Positions 8,292-17,365 of a DNA stretch of 64,000 bases are shown here, piece by piece. Where the stretch lies: NCBI GenBank assembly GCA_036676355.1, contig JAKFDA010000018.1, positions 1 through 64,000 of the forward strand, read 5' to 3'. The notes beneath the pieces were generated by a model. The model saw only the letters and a list, made by a program, of their open reading frames with translations. It had not been told where the DNA came from and made no database searches. Made by a program: the position numbers and the translations under genes. Numbering within the stretch: the first letter of the stretch is position 1; each line of letters begins with the position of its first letter. The DNA comes from ZC4RG42 sp036676355 (GTDB lineage: Bacteria > Pseudomonadota > Gammaproteobacteria > Burkholderiales > SG8-39).

Positions 8292-9268
8292 GGCGTGGTG
8301 TCCGATGTGTCGAGGGCGGTTTCGAGCGCGACGTCGACCGGTTGGCCGGGGTGCAGCGCGGGCGCATCGGCTGCGCTCGGCCAGGCCTCCACCATGAACA
8401 GCAGCTTGGCGCGGTTGTCGCGGCTGTAAATAACCGGCGGTGTGTATTCGGCTTGCGGCGAGATGTAGCGAATCCCGGCGGCAATCGGCGCGGCGCAGCC
8501 GTCGCAGCGCACGGTGATGCGCTGCCCGACCTTCAGTGTGCCGAGCGTCGTTTCCGGGACGAAGAAGCGCACCTTGATGTGCGTGGGCGGCAATAGCGCG
8601 ACGACCGGCGCGCCGGCCGGCACCCATTCGCCCGGTACGAACAGCGTGTCCTGCACCAGACCGGCGACCGGGGAACGAATCGCCTTCTGATCGAGCAGCC
8701 ATTGCGCCTGCTCGAGATTGGCGCTCGCCGCGCCGACTTCCGCTTCGGCGGCGCGGATTTCATCGCTGCGCGCGGCGAGGCGCATGGTGTCCAACTGTGC
8801 ATGGAGTTCGCGCACGCGCGCCTGGTCGCGCTCGTAAGCGGTCTGCGCTTCGTCCAGGCGCTGGCGCGACACGAACTTGTCGGCAACAAGTTTTTCGGTG
8901 CGGCGCAATTCATTGCGCGCGAGCTCCAACGCGGCATCGGCTTGCGCCACCTGCGCGCGCACCACTGCGATTTCTTCCGGGCGCCGCCCCTTGCGCAGAT
9001 CGGCCAGGCGCGCCTGCGCCTGCGCTAGACGGTCGGCTGCTTCACGTCGCTGTGCCGCTTCGTTTTCGCTTTCCAGGGCGTAGAGCGGATCGCCGGCTTG
9101 CGCCTGCGCGCCGCGCTGCACGCGCAAATCCACCAGTCGCCCGGCGGCGGGCGACGCGACGCGTACATATTCGCCTTCGGCATAGCCCAGCAGCGTGTCC
9201 GGCGCCGGCTCGCCGCAAGCGCTGAGCAACGCGACCAGGCAAATCAGCATCGGCAGCCTGACCGTCAT
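8288..9268 (-). CDS. HlyD-family periplasmic adaptor lipoprotein (YbhG-like)
   Basis: Membrane fusion protein linking the ABC exporter to an outer membrane channel, plausibly the TolC encoded nearby. The N-terminus is a lipoprotein signal with lipobox LLSAC (cysteine near residue 18). Then come a biotinyl-lipoyl half-motif (GRLVDLRVQRGAQAQAGDPL), a long coiled-coil hairpin rich in alanine, glutamine and arginine (about 70-190), the second lipoyl half and a beta-barrel domain containing IKVRFFVPE. It overlaps the SRPBCC gene by four bases upstream and the ATPase by four downstream, so the operon is tightly coupled. Confidence 0.93.
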   Translation of the reverse strand: MTVRLPMLICLVALLSACGEPAPDTLLGYAEGEYVRVASPAAGRLVDLRVQRGAQAQAGDPLYALESENEAAQRREAADRLAQAQARLADLRKGRRPEEIAVVRAQVAQADAALELARNELRRTEKLVADKFVSRQRLDEAQTAYERDQARVRELHAQLDTMRLAARSDEIRAAEAEVGAASANLEQAQWLLDQKAIRSPVAGLVQDTLFVPGEWVPAGAPVVALLPPTHIKVRFFVPETTLGTLKVGQRITVRCDGCAAPIAAGIRYISPQAEYTPPVIYSRDNRAKLLFMVEAWPSAADAPALHPGQPVDVALETALDTSDTTP

Positions 9269-9750
9269 GGGCGCTCCGTCGGATGATGCGGCGTGCTGCC
9301 GTCACCATCGCCGTTCGATTCCGCAACGCGTTTGAGAGCCTCATTCATGGCTTCGAAGCGGGGTAGCACGTCGCGTTGCATGCGCCGTTTGAGCAGCGGC
9401 ACGAGCAGGCCGGTGAAGCGTTCTTCGTGCACCAGTCGGCAGCGATGCGCGTCGAGCGCTTCGACCACGAAGCGATGGTCGCCCTGCAATAAGCCGGGAA
9501 ATGCACGGCGACCCACCCAGCGCAATTCGCGCGGTTCGCGGACCGCTGTCAGGCGGGGAAAGAAGCGCAGCGATTTGCCCGAAGGCGGTGCGACGTCGAC
9601 GGCCAGGCGTTGATCGACTTCGATGCGGCCGTCGATGCGACGGATGAACGGATTCCACTCGTCGTAACGCGCGAAGTCGGTGAGGATGCTCCACACGCGT
9701 TCGGCGGGCGCCGCGATTTCGATCATGGTGAACAATTCGGCGGTCAGCAT
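9265..9750 (-). CDS. SRPBCC (START-like) domain protein
   Basis: A 161-residue member of the polyketide cyclase/dehydrase-like SRPBCC superfamily, which forms a helix-grip pocket for hydrophobic ligands. The signature is the N-terminal IEIAAPAERVWSILTDFARYDEWNP, then RELRWVGRRAFPGL and a C-terminal amphipathic helix. The stop overlaps the HlyD gene start by four bases, so it belongs to the efflux operon, which is not the arrangement in E. coli. A role in binding the exported compound is a guess from position. The start could also be the ATG at 9726 (MIEIAAPAE). Confidence 0.85.
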   Translation of the reverse strand: MLTAELFTMIEIAAPAERVWSILTDFARYDEWNPFIRRIDGRIEVDQRLAVDVAPPSGKSLRFFPRLTAVREPRELRWVGRRAFPGLLQGDHRFVVEALDAHRCRLVHEERFTGLLVPLLKRRMQRDVLPRFEAMNEALKRVAESNGDGDGSTPHHPTERP

Positions 9751-9811
9751 GGTTTTGGTCTGAAGTTGTCCGAGCGACGTGCGTCAGGGAAGATGATCAA
9801 GTCTCGCGAAA

Positions 9812-9911
9812 CCGTTCGTGGTGAGCGCGAGCTTGCGAGCAGTCGAACCATGAACGGAAGCGCGTATGTCGTGACTTTCCGTTCATCCTTCGACTCGCTC
9901 AGGACGAACGG
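9812..9911. repeat. Inverted copies of family A and B repeats
   Basis: 9812-9857 is a family A unit in reverse orientation (CCGTTCGTGGTGAGC to CATGAACGG). 9879-9911 is a reversed family B unit (CCGTTCATCCTTCGA to GACGAACGG). They occupy the space between the TetR stop and the SRPBCC start, inside what is otherwise an operon, so their transcript would contain two hairpins. Confidence 0.85.
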
Positions 9912-9939
9912 AAGGGAAGGGGACGTGGTCAGCGTTTCC

Positions 9940-10593
9940 TTAGTCATTCCGGGTGTCCGAGTCGTTGCGCAGGCCGGCGAGGATGACGTCCACCGCGCCG
10001 ATCAGCGCCTCTTGCGGGTCGAGTTCCTGCGCCACGCACATGCCGAACGAATGCTTCCAGAGCAGCGTCAGCAGCATCGGTCCGATCAGCGCTTCGGTGG
10101 CGAAGCGCGGATCACAGGGGCGAAACTCGCCGCGCGCGATGCCGCGAGCGATGGTCCGCCGCAACAGTCCCTTGCCGCGCACGATCACCTCGTCGTGATA
10201 GAACTGCGCCAGTTCGGGGAAGTTGCGCGCTTCGGACAGAATGAGTTTCGGAATCCCGCCGATCGGGCTGGTGCCGATCAGCGCCCACCACCGTTGTACG
10301 AAACGGCGCAGCAGTTCAGCGGTACTGCCCTCGAAGTCGGCGGCGGTCTGTTCCGCTTCCGCCAGTGCAGGCACGATGCCGCTGCGCACCACTTCCTTGA
10401 ACAACGCTTCCTTGCTGTCGAAGTACAGATAGAGCGTGCCCTTCGATACGCCGGCGCGGGCCGCGATGTCTCCCAGCCGGGTCGCGGCGAAGCCTTTCTC
10501 GACGAACAGGGCGAGGGCCGCGTCGGCAAGTTCCTGCGGACGCGCTTCCTTGCGCCGTTCCCAGCGCGCGGTGCGGGGTGTTTCGGTAGCCAT
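9940..10593 (-). CDS. TetR/AcrR family transcriptional regulator (CecR-like)
   Basis: Predicted repressor of the downstream efflux operon. 217 residues: the N-terminal TetR helix-turn-helix is clear in DIAARAGVSKGTLYLYFDSKEALF (about 43-67), and the ligand-binding C-terminal domain is of normal length. The gene order TetR, HlyD protein, ATPase, permease matches E. coli cecR-ybhG-ybhF-ybhS/R, where CecR controls genes affecting antibiotic sensitivity. The inferred inducer is unknown. Its own promoter, with a palindrome over the -35, is described separately. Confidence 0.93.
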   Translation of the reverse strand: MATETPRTARWERRKEARPQELADAALALFVEKGFAATRLGDIAARAGVSKGTLYLYFDSKEALFKEVVRSGIVPALAEAEQTAADFEGSTAELLRRFVQRWWALIGTSPIGGIPKLILSEARNFPELAQFYHDEVIVRGKGLLRRTIARGIARGEFRPCDPRFATEALIGPMLLTLLWKHSFGMCVAQELDPQEALIGAVDVILAGLRNDSDTRND

Positions 10594-10625
10594 GTGGGCG
10601 CGTCGAAGATAACTGACCGATGGGT

Positions 10626-10654
10626 AACATATACGTTGATGACCGCGAGGTCAA
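10626..10654 (-). promoter_or_regulatory. Promoter and candidate TetR operator ahead of the efflux operon
   Basis: On the minus strand a -35 TTGACC (10649-10654) is followed after exactly 17 bases by a -10 TATGTT (10626-10631), about 33 bases from the tetR start. The inverted repeat TGACC-GCGA-GGTCA (10640-10653) covers the -35, the usual place for a TetR-type operator. The promoter is a good sigma-70 match; binding by the adjacent regulator is inferred. Confidence 0.6.
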
Positions 10655-10771
10655 TTACTTTATCGGCTCAACGGCAGCCGTTCCGTAGGGCGATTCGCCT
10701 GTCGGCTGCGCGGCTGTGATCGCTTACGCCGAGTCATTGAATCAATACGAGCTTTAGAGTACGGTCGGGCA

Positions 10772-10857
10772 TTGACCTAGGGGTCCTGATCGAGAAGATC
10801 GGGTGAGAAAAACCCTTGGAACCTGATGCGGATAATGCCGCCGCAGGGAAGCGTCGG
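10772..10857 (+). ncRNA. TPP riboswitch (THI element)
   Basis: A thiamine pyrophosphate-sensing leader upstream of thiC. The conserved blocks appear in order: GGGGTCCTG (10780-10788), the CTGAGA-type GGTGAGA (10802-10808), ACCCTTGGAACCTGATGCGG (10812-10831), ATAATGCC and GCAGGGAAGC. The closing stem pairs TTGAC at the 5' end with GTCGG at the 3' end. It ends about 47 bases before the thiC GTG, with AGGAG in that stretch, so control of translation initiation is likelier than termination; no U-run hairpin is visible. Confidence 0.93.
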
Positions 10858-10904
10858 AAGTGCCTTCCATTGCTCCCCTCGGCGTTTTTGATAGGAGCGA
10901 GTCT

Positions 10905-12818
<1,914 letters not shown>

Positions 12819-12859
12819 TGCGGAGAGCGGAGAGCCGCGAGCGGGTGCGTCTAGCCACC

Positions 12860-12976
12860 TCGTTCGGGCTGAGTCGGCCGCGAAGCGGACGAGTCGAAGG
12901 GTGAACGACGTGCGTCGGGTCTTGGCACGGCCGTTCATGGTTCGAATGTTCGCAGGCTCGCGCTCACCACGAACGG
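12860..12976. repeat. Family B variant and family A repeats after thiC
   Basis: 12860-12907 is a lengthened family B unit (CGTTCGGGCTGAG to GGGTGAACG) with an extra internal palindrome GGCCGCGAAGCGG. 12931-12976 is a standard family A unit (CCGTTCATGGTTCGA to CACCACGAACGG). A degenerate half-copy ACCACGAACGG follows near 13000. Confidence 0.8.
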
Positions 12977-13035
12977 GAAACGCCGGCAGCTCGTGTAACC
13001 ACGAACGGGGGGGATCACCCCAAACGGCTCGGAGC

Positions 13036-13069
13036 AAAAAGGCCGCACGAATCATAGTGTGGCCTTTTT
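13036..13069. terminator. Rho-independent terminator (bidirectional shape)
   Basis: AAAAAGGCCGCAC and GTGTGGCCTTTTT form a 13-pair stem (one wobble) around an eight-base loop, with T runs on both sides. It ends the thiC transcript after the repeat cluster. Confidence 0.85.
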
Positions 13070-13082
13070 GTTTACATTCCCT

Positions 13083-13126
13083 CGTCACAATCGAGCGTCA
13101 CAATTCCGTCGTCACAACTGTTGACA
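13083..13126 (+). promoter_or_regulatory. Three tandem CGTCACAA boxes before a perfect -35
   Basis: CGTCACAA occurs at 13083, 13096 and 13110, that is at 13- and 14-base spacing, and is followed at 13121 by the consensus -35 TTGACA. The best -10 (TACACT at 13148) is 21 bases away, longer than ideal. The rest of the 393-base stretch up to uppP holds only an unconvincing 63-codon frame (13184-13375) with no ribosome site. This may be the control region of uppP. Confidence 0.35.
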
Positions 13127-13462
13127 GTGCTGCCGCGCACATCTCTCTACACTCGAGGCGTGTGGGCGAACTGCGATTGCATCATGGTTGCTGTGAACGA
13201 CGATGCCTGTCCTTTCGATTGGGCCGAATACAACATCCCGGCGGAGTTGCTATCGCAGGCGGAGACGTTGACGTCCGCGCGTCCTTCGCCCCCTCTGGAA
13301 ACCCGTCTTGCGCCCCATCCAGATCCCGCTTCATGGCCGTCCGGTTCGGACGATCTGTCCGCCGACGCGCGCTGAATCCGTACATCCTGTTCACTCGCAT
13401 CGAGTCGTCGTCTCAGTCGCAATTCCCGATGACGTGCGGCGCGCGCTGTAGAATCGCGCCCC

Positions 13463-14290
13463 ATGGATTTCATATTGCTGTTCAAAGCCGTCGTATTGGG
13501 TGTGGTGGAAGGGCTCGCCGAATTCCTGCCCATTTCGAGCACCGGTCATCTGATTGTCGTCGGCGAATTGATCGGTTTTCTCGGTCAGCCCATGCGCGGT
13601 GTGTTCCAGGTCGCCATTCAACTCGGCGCCATTCTCGCAGTCTGCTGGCTTTATCGTGAACGCTTATGGCGCGTCGCCGTCGGTCTGCCGCACGATCCCG
13701 TCGCGCAACGCTTCACTTTCAATCTGCTGATCGCTTTCCTGCCGGCGATGGTGTTCGGTCTGCTGTTCTACAAACTCATCAAAGGCGTGCTCTTCGCGCC
13801 GGTGCCGGTCGCGATCGCACTGGTCGTCGGCGGTCTGGTCATTCTCTGGGCGGAAAAACGCCGCCACGTCGTTCGCGTGCAGGAGGTCGACCAGATGACC
13901 GCGCGCGATGCCTTGCTGGTCGGTTTCGCGCAATGTTTCGCGTTGGTGCCGGGCACCTCGCGCTCAGGCGCGACCATCATCGGCGGCTTGTTCGTCGGCT
14001 TGTCGCGTAAGGCGGCAACGGAGTTTTCCTTCTTTCTGGCCATTCCGACCATGTTCGCGGCGACCGTTTACGACGTGTACAAGCATCGCGATCTGTTTTA
14101 TCTGGAAGACGTCGCGTTGCTCGCGACCGGATTCATCGCCGCTTTCATCGCCGCCTTCTTCACCGTTCGCGCGCTGGTCGCGTTCGTTTCGCGTCGCGAT
14201 TTCACGCCCTTCGCGTGGTATCGCATCGCCTTCGGGTTGCTCGTGCTGTGGACCGCGTATGCCGGCTGGGTGGACTGGTCGGCGGTTTAA
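13463..14290 (+). CDS. uppP: Undecaprenyl-diphosphatase UppP (BacA)
   Basis: Integral membrane enzyme that dephosphorylates undecaprenyl pyrophosphate to recycle the lipid carrier for peptidoglycan and other surface polymers; overproduction gives bacitracin resistance in other species. 275 residues, normal length. The two family signatures are visible: EGLAEFLPISSTGH near residue 17 and PGTSRSGATIIGG near 170, which together form the active site. About eight hydrophobic segments. It is monocistronic, with a 640-base upstream space holding repeats, a terminator and a possible promoter. Confidence 0.96.
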   Translation: MDFILLFKAVVLGVVEGLAEFLPISSTGHLIVVGELIGFLGQPMRGVFQVAIQLGAILAVCWLYRERLWRVAVGLPHDPVAQRFTFNLLIAFLPAMVFGLLFYKLIKGVLFAPVPVAIALVVGGLVILWAEKRRHVVRVQEVDQMTARDALLVGFAQCFALVPGTSRSGATIIGGLFVGLSRKAATEFSFFLAIPTMFAATVYDVYKHRDLFYLEDVALLATGFIAAFIAAFFTVRALVAFVSRRDFTPFAWYRIAFGLLVLWTAYAGWVDWSAV

Positions 14291-14426
14291 GGCGAGATGG
14301 CGCCTCGGGTTTAGCAAACCGTTCGGCCGCAGCGCGATCTTCCATCCCTGACGCTATGGGTGAGTCGCCCACGGGTTCTCCCACGAACGATCGGTGAGCG
14401 GCCCGCCTTGGATGGTTTGCAACGCG

Positions 14427-14882
14427 TTAACTCTGACTCCACGGCAGGCGGTGGTAACGCCAACCGTTTATCGTGTTGCGCTGTCCGACCTCGTTCTTGT
14501 CGCCCTCGAAGCCTTCGAGCACGTTGTAGGCGTTGGTATATCCAAGTTCCGCAGCCAGCGTCGCGGCTGCGTTGGAGCGGGCGCCGCTGCGACACATGAA
14601 CAGCAGCATCGTCTCCTTATTAGGCACTTCACGCTTGAGCGAATCGGCGAAGGTGGAATTTCGTTCGCCGTTCGGCCAGGTATTCCATTCGATTTTCAAC
14701 GCCTCCGGTACCTGACCGACCCAACTCCATTCGGCCTGCGTTCGTACATCGACGAGTTTCGCACCCGGGGCGTGCTGCAATAGTGCGTACGCGCCGGGGG
14801 GCGTGACCGCACCGGCATAGGGCAGGCCTTTGTCGCGCGCGACCTTGCGCGCCTTTACGATGATTTCTTCAATCGTTTCCAT
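14427..14882 (-). CDS. Rhodanese-like domain protein
   Basis: Single rhodanese domain of 151 residues with an N-terminal helical extension (METIEEIIVKARKVARDKG). The active-site loop is LLFMCRSGARSNAAA, with catalytic cysteine near residue 97, preceded by KLVDVRTQAEWSWVG and followed by NVLEGFEGDKN. No signal peptide, so cytoplasmic. The start has GGAG seven bases upstream. It is divergent from glnA and shares its upstream region, but nothing ties it to nitrogen metabolism. The sulfur acceptor is unknown. Confidence 0.9.
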   Translation of the reverse strand: METIEEIIVKARKVARDKGLPYAGAVTPPGAYALLQHAPGAKLVDVRTQAEWSWVGQVPEALKIEWNTWPNGERNSTFADSLKREVPNKETMLLFMCRSGARSNAAATLAAELGYTNAYNVLEGFEGDKNEVGQRNTINGWRYHRLPWSQS

Positions 14883-14974
14883 GATTTAGCTCCAATAAGC
14901 GATGGCTTGCAGGCCTGGGTCCGAGTCATCCATTGCACTCGTGCAGGGCATCTTTGACGCCCTGAGCCACGAAA

Positions 14975-15021
14975 TGCACTAAATAGGTGCGTTATCTTGC
15001 TTTATGCCCCATCATGGTGCG
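14975..15021 (+). promoter_or_regulatory. Two NtrC (GlnG) binding sites upstream of glnA
   Basis: TGCACTAAATAGGTGCG (14975-14991) and TGCCCCATCATGGTGCG (15005-15021) both fit the NtrC dyad TGCAC-N7-GTGCA, each departing at the outer bases. Their centres are 30 bases apart, about three helical turns, so dimers would sit on the same face of the DNA, as in enteric glnA enhancers. They lie about 65-110 bases upstream of the sigma-54 promoter. Confidence 0.8.
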
Positions 15022-15083
15022 TCAATGGGCGTTGGCTAAGAGTATATCTCTTGACTTTCAATGGTTTGAGTCATTTGTTCAAA

Positions 15084-15099
15084 TGGCACGCTTTTCGCA
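15084..15099 (+). promoter_or_regulatory. Sigma-54 (RpoN) promoter of glnA
   Basis: TGGCACGCTTTTCGCA matches the consensus TGGCACG-N4-TTGCW at all but one specified position, with the -24 GG and -12 GC at correct spacing. It lies 69 bases before the glnA ATG. Activation by phosphorylated NtrC from the paired upstream sites follows from the well-known enteric system. Confidence 0.88.
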
Positions 15100-15167
15100 A
15101 AAACAACCAGGCATTTTAAAACCAGGGAACGTCCCCTCGACGATCAATCCCGCGATAGGAGAACAAG

Positions 15168-16583
15168 ATGGCACTATCCAGCGCCGACGTCATTAAGCTG
15201 ATCAAGGAAAAAGAGGTCAAGTTCGTTGACCTTCGCTTTACCGATTTCAAGGGCAAGGAACAGCACGTACAGATTCCGGTCAAGCACGTCGACCAGGATA
15301 AATTCGAAAGCGGCCACCCGTTCGACGGTTCGTCCATCGGCGGCTGGAAGGGCATCGAAGCGTCGGACATGCTGCTGTTCCCCGATCCGGACAGCGCGCG
15401 CCTCGATCCGTTCACCGAGGAGGTCACGCTCAATATCAGTTGCGACGTAATTGAACCGTCCACCGGCAAAGGCTACGACCGCGATCCCCGTTCGCTCGCC
15501 AAGCGCGCGGAAGCGTATTTGAAATCGACCGGCGTCGGTGACACCGCTTACTTCGGTCCGGAACCCGAATTCTTCATTTTCGACGGCGTGACCTGGAATC
15601 TCGATGCGTCGGGCTGCTTCGTGAAAATCAAATCCGAAGAAGCGCCCTGGTCGAGCGGCATCGATTTCGAAGGCGGCAACATGGGTCACCGCCCCGGTCT
15701 CAAGGGCGGCTATTTCCCCGTTCCGCCGGTCGATTCGCTGCAGGATGTCCGCCAGGCGATCGCGCTCGCGCTCGAGGCGCAGGGCGTTGAGGTGGAAGTC
15801 GTGCACCACGAAGTCGCCGCCGCCGGTCAGTGCGAGCTTGGCACCCGGTTCAATACCTTGACGAAACGCGCCGACTGGAACCAGATTCTGAAATACACCG
15901 TGCACATGGTTTCTCATGCGTACGGCAAGACGGCAACCTTCATGCCGAAGCCGGTCGTCGGCGACAATGGCTCGGGCATGCACGTGCACATGTCGGTTTG
16001 GAAGGACGGCGCCAACCTTTTTGCCGGGAACGGCTATGCGGGTCTGTCCGATTTCGCGCTGTACTACATCGGTGGTGTGATCAAGCACGCGCGTGCGCTC
16101 AACGCGATCACAAACCCGGGGACGAACTCCTACAAGCGTCTGGTGCCGGGCTTCGAGGCGCCGATCAATCTGGCGTATTCGGCGCGCAATCGTTCGGCAG
16201 CCTGCCGTATTCCGTATTCGAGCAGCCCCAACGGTCGCCGCGTCGAAGTGCGTTTCCCTGATCCGATGGCAAACTCCTATCTGGCTTTTGCCGCGCTGTT
16301 GATGGCGGGACTGGACGGCGTGCAGAACAAGATTCACCCCGGCGATCCGATCGACAAGAACCTGTATGACCTGCCTCCGGAAGAGGCGGCAAAAGTACCG
16401 ACCGTGGCGCATTCTCTCGACATGGCGCTGGACTGCCTCGACAAGGATCGCGAATTCCTGACGCGCGGCGGCGTATTCACGAACGACATGATCGACGCGT
16501 ACATCGCGCTGAAGATGGAAGAAGTGACACGCTTCCGCATGACCACGCATCCGGTCGAGTTCGACATGTACTACAGCATGTAA
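15168..16583 (+). CDS. glnA: Glutamine synthetase, type I
   Basis: ATP-dependent condensation of glutamate and ammonia; dodecameric and cytoplasmic. 471 residues, typical of the GSI-beta class. Visible are the beta-grasp domain with KFVDLRFTDFKGKEQH, DGSSIGGWKGIEASDM, the metal-site segment PEPEFFIFDG, the ATP-region MPKPVVGDNGSGMHVH and the glutamate-binding NPGTNSYKRLVPGFEAP. NLYDLPPE with Tyr400 is the adenylylation site, so GlnE-type control is expected. GGAG precedes the ATG. Nitrogen control is indicated by the upstream NtrC sites and sigma-54 promoter, and ntrBC lie downstream. Confidence 0.98.
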   Translation: MALSSADVIKLIKEKEVKFVDLRFTDFKGKEQHVQIPVKHVDQDKFESGHPFDGSSIGGWKGIEASDMLLFPDPDSARLDPFTEEVTLNISCDVIEPSTGKGYDRDPRSLAKRAEAYLKSTGVGDTAYFGPEPEFFIFDGVTWNLDASGCFVKIKSEEAPWSSGIDFEGGNMGHRPGLKGGYFPVPPVDSLQDVRQAIALALEAQGVEVEVVHHEVAAAGQCELGTRFNTLTKRADWNQILKYTVHMVSHAYGKTATFMPKPVVGDNGSGMHVHMSVWKDGANLFAGNGYAGLSDFALYYIGGVIKHARALNAITNPGTNSYKRLVPGFEAPINLAYSARNRSAACRIPYSSSPNGRRVEVRFPDPMANSYLAFAALLMAGLDGVQNKIHPGDPIDKNLYDLPPEEAAKVPTVAHSLDMALDCLDKDREFLTRGGVFTNDMIDAYIALKMEEVTRFRMTTHPVEFDMYYSM

Positions 16584-16607
16584 AGCATGGCAGTCGAGGG
16601 ACGAATC

Positions 16608-16627
16608 GACGGGGGATTTCCCCCGTC
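16608..16627 (+). terminator. Hairpin after glnA
   Basis: GACGGGGG and CCCCCGTC form a perfect eight-pair stem around ATTT, 24 bases after the glnA stop. The following bases CTTCTCC are pyrimidine-rich rather than a T run, so it may attenuate rather than stop readthrough into ntrBC. Confidence 0.55.
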
Positions 16628-16857
16628 CTTCTCCGCGCGAATCGCGCGGCGCCGTGGTGTGGATCCCGAATGTCATGTAGACCGTCGAAGCGCATTGCCG
16701 GTGAAGATGGATAGAAGGCCTATCGCGGTTACCGTCCGCGCTCGGGCGATGTGCCCGCCCGTCGTGACTTTTCGCCGCGGCATACGGACTAAAGTGGTAT
16801 CTGCTTTCTATTCATATGGCATAGACTCAAGGCCGCTTTTTCTATTTGGGCATGGTC

Positions 16858-17334
16858 ATGAGTTCGATCAAGCTGATGTTGGGCGCGGCCGCGTTCATGA
16901 TGATCTCGTCCGCGCAGGCGCAGAGCACGGTATGGAAGTGTGTCGGCCCGGATGGTCGGCCGCAGTACACCAATGTGCAGCGCGATACGCAAGGGCGCAA
17001 TTGCACGGTCGTCAATCGGGAAGTCTCCGTCGTTCCCGCAACCCGGGCGCCTGCTCGCACGGAATCGGCATCGCCCGGTTTCCCCAAGGTGGATGCCGAA
17101 ACGCAGCGCGGTCGGGACGATACGCGCCGCAAGATACTCGAACAGGAACTGGCCTCCGAGGAGAGCCAGCTCACCGAAGCGCGCGCCAAACTGGCGGAGC
17201 AGGACGCGATCCGTCTGGGCGACGAGCGCAACTATCAGAAGAAACTCGATCGACTGCAGCCGTACCGGGAAGCGGTCGAACAGCACGAGAAAAACATTCA
17301 GGCGCTGCAGAAGGAAATCGGCAACCTGAAGTAG
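16858..17334 (+). CDS. DUF4124 domain periplasmic protein with coiled coil
   Basis: Function unknown. A signal peptide (MSSIKLMLGAAAFMM, cleaved after SAQA) leads to a short DUF4124 domain (STVWKCVGPDGRPQYTNVQ), then a proline-rich linker and a charged coiled coil from about residue 80 to the end (ILEQELASEESQLTEARAKL). ATG codons at 16852 and 16858 and a TTG at 16846 are all possible starts; 16858 gives the cleanest signal peptide. It lies between glnA and ntrB on the same strand, which hints at co-regulation but not at role. The likely site is the periplasm. Confidence 0.8.
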   Translation: MSSIKLMLGAAAFMMISSAQAQSTVWKCVGPDGRPQYTNVQRDTQGRNCTVVNREVSVVPATRAPARTESASPGFPKVDAETQRGRDDTRRKILEQELASEESQLTEARAKLAEQDAIRLGDERNYQKKLDRLQPYREAVEQHEKNIQALQKEIGNLK

Positions 17335-17365
17335 TCTTGCTGCGCCGCCTCGCATGGAGGCGGCC

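Noticed and set aside
13184..13375. 63-codon frame after the CGTCACAA boxes
   Set aside because: No ribosome site, and a proline/serine-rich tail typical of non-coding GC-rich sequence; kept only as an observation.
15174..16676. 500-codon minus-strand frame opposite glnA
   Set aside because: The plus strand encodes a full glutamine synthetase; the antisense protein is low-complexity and arginine-rich.
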